DNA of 43,319 bases from JACVRW01 sp035650215 (lineage in GTDB: Bacteria > Actinomycetota > Thermoleophilia > Solirubrobacterales > Thermoleophilaceae): NCBI GenBank assembly GCA_035650215.1, contig DASRIC010000106.1, positions 1 to 43,319 on the forward strand, in the 5' to 3' direction. The notes below the pieces were generated by a model. It was given only the letters and a program-made list of their open reading frames with translations. It ran no database searches and was not told where the DNA came from. Both the position numbers and the translations under genes were made by a program. Below are positions 42,690-43,319 of this stretch, in pieces. Every line of letters starts with the position of its first letter. The first letter of the stretch is position 1.

Positions 42690-42869
42690 ATGCGCGCCGG
42701 TCTCTGCGACAGCTGCCGCCATCAGAAGCTCGTCCGGAACACACGCGGGAGCACGTTCAGCATGTGTCTGCGCTCGAGACACGACGAGCGCTATCCGAAG
42801 TACCCGCGGCTGCCGGTCGAGCGCTGCGCCGGCCACGAGCGTGTCATGGATCCTCCAGGTCGAAGCTGA
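42690..42869 (+). CDS. Small cysteine-containing protein (treble-clef/zinc-ribbon-like), 59 residues
   Basis: MRAGLCDSCRHQKLVRNTRG and STFSMCLRSRHDERYPKYPR, then LPVERCAGHERVMDPPGRS. Four cysteines (C6, C9, C26, C46) in a CxxC...C...C order look like one zinc site. The R-S-x-x-D-x-R-Y-P-K-Y-P-R-L-P segment resembles small actinobacterial proteins that I have seen annotated as hypothetical. It diverges from the DgcA-like gene by 40 bases and overlaps the convergent small gene by 26 bases. It is short enough to be missed by length cut-offs. Function unknown. Confidence 0.75.
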   Translation: MRAGLCDSCRHQKLVRNTRGSTFSMCLRSRHDERYPKYPRLPVERCAGHERVMDPPGRS

Positions 42870-43020
42870 GTGCCACTGCACGCCCGTGCCAGACGCACAC
42901 GAGGCCGCCGTCCTCGTCGGTCCGGAGCTCGTCGGGCTCGGGCAGGCCCTCGGCAAGCAGGTGCTCGCGCAGCGTCAGGGAGGAGTCGAGAGCGACGGCG
43001 ACGGCGTGCCGGGTGGCCAT
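42844..43020 (-). CDS. Small hypothetical protein
   Basis: A 58-residue protein: ATRHAVAVALDSSLTLREHL, then LPEPDELRTDEDGGLVCVWH and GRAVALSFDLEDP. It reads like a compact alpha/beta unit with two short strands at the end. I do not recognise a family. The ATG at 43020 is chosen because the upstream frame overlaps the neighbouring secreted-protein gene. Its 3' end overlaps the convergent zinc-ribbon-like gene by 26 bases. Confidence 0.5.
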   Translation of the reverse strand: MATRHAVAVALDSSLTLREHLLAEGLPEPDELRTDEDGGLVCVWHGRAVALSFDLEDP

Positions 43021-43094
43021 GACCCGAGCGTGCCGGACGCCGGCACACCCGTGGGCACGCGGGTGCGACGAGCGCGCGAAAAGACGGTAACGAG

Positions 43095-43319
43095 CTAGGG
43101 CGTGCCCTCGACGATCGTCTTGCCGTCGTCGGCCACCCGGACGTCGGGGGGCTCGTCCGAGATCGTGCCGCTGAAGCTCCCGCGCGGCGCTCGGTCGCCT
43201 CCGGCGAGCACCGCGCGCGCGTTCCCGTCGAGGCCGGCTGCCACCCGCCAGCCGATCTTGTATGGGCCCGCCTTCACCGCGGTGACCGACCACTCGAACG
43301 TCTTCTCGCGGCCCGGTCG
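43095..43319 (-). CDS. C-terminal part of a probable secreted/beta-domain protein (runs off the window)
   Basis: The frame stays open to the window edge, so only the last 74 residues are seen. They begin RPGREKTFEWSVTAVKAGPY and continue with WRVAAGLDGNARAVLAGGD, then GSFSGTISDEPPDVRVADDG and a KTIVEGTP end. The F-x-W-x-V-T-A-V-K-A-G-P-Y segment is typical of Ig- or DUF11-like extracellular beta domains. A GTG at 43277 could be mistaken for a start, but coding continues upstream of it. Function unknown. Confidence 0.65.
   Translation of the reverse strand, partial: RPGREKTFEWSVTAVKAGPYKIGWRVAAGLDGNARAVLAGGDRAPRGSFSGTISDEPPDVRVADDGKTIVEGTP

Overview
The window is a gene-dense, very GC-rich stretch (no gap between genes exceeds about 140 bases) with strong G/C bias at third codon positions, many GTG/TTG starts and many 1-4 bp gene overlaps. 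Gene content (small cassette resembling DUF4235, Holin-X and DUF3618 proteins; FprA-type ferredoxin reductase; PimA-like glycosyltransferase; SigG-like ECF sigma factor) and the abundance of leaderless-type promoters point to an actinobacterium. A deep-branching soil lineage such as Thermoleophilia/Solirubrobacterales is my best guess, but this is inference. I see no rRNA, tRNA, CRISPR, insertion sequence, phage gene or replication origin.

Layout. 1-2 kb: class III CoA-transferase and a tandem-domain MerR regulator. 2-5.4 kb: a DUF2804-CapA operon divergent from a nitrilase-TetR operon, with a perfect palindromic operator between them. 5.4-7.7 kb: a four-gene small membrane-protein cassette, a GNAT acetyltransferase and a potassium channel. 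7.8-12.2 kb: ClC channel, YbhN-like protein, AI-2E-type permease and DegV protein. 12.3-15.7 kb: SDR protein lacking its catalytic lysine, small proteins, and an iron-sulfur group (BolA and monothiol glutaredoxin divergent from an ErpA/IscA carrier), then an AlkA-like glycosylase. 15.7-22.6 kb: AarF/ABC1 kinase, FAH-family hydrolase, DHA2 exporter, RDD protein, FprA-like reductase and a polytopic membrane protein. 22.6-27.5 kb: MJ1255-type glycosyltransferase, polysaccharide deacetylase, HemQ-like heme protein and a glycosyltransferase fused to a YbhN-type membrane domain. 27.5-30.7 kb: two secreted proteases. 30.8-34.3 kb: complete cobalamin-dependent methionine synthase. 34.3-37.3 kb: SABATH-like methyltransferase, metallo-beta-lactamase-fold hydrolase and ECF sigma factor. 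37.4-40.5 kb: PLP decarboxylase, DUF3303 protein, PucR-type regulator. 40.6-42.6 kb: a DUF1611/enolase-superfamily pair matching the DgcN-DgcA D-glutamate pathway. The end holds two small proteins and a gene that leaves the window.

The most interesting signals lie outside protein function. A 48-base palindromic element occurs twice (1965-2012 and 28364-28411), 26 kb apart. At least 17 genes carry a TAnnnT-like -10 box only 7-12 bases before the start codon, which implies leaderless mRNAs and corrects several start sites. In two places the stop codon TAG of one gene forms the first half of the -10 box of the next, and in one place a nearly symmetric -10 appears to fire in both directions. I did not find a defence, mobile or biosynthetic system that I could call new with confidence.
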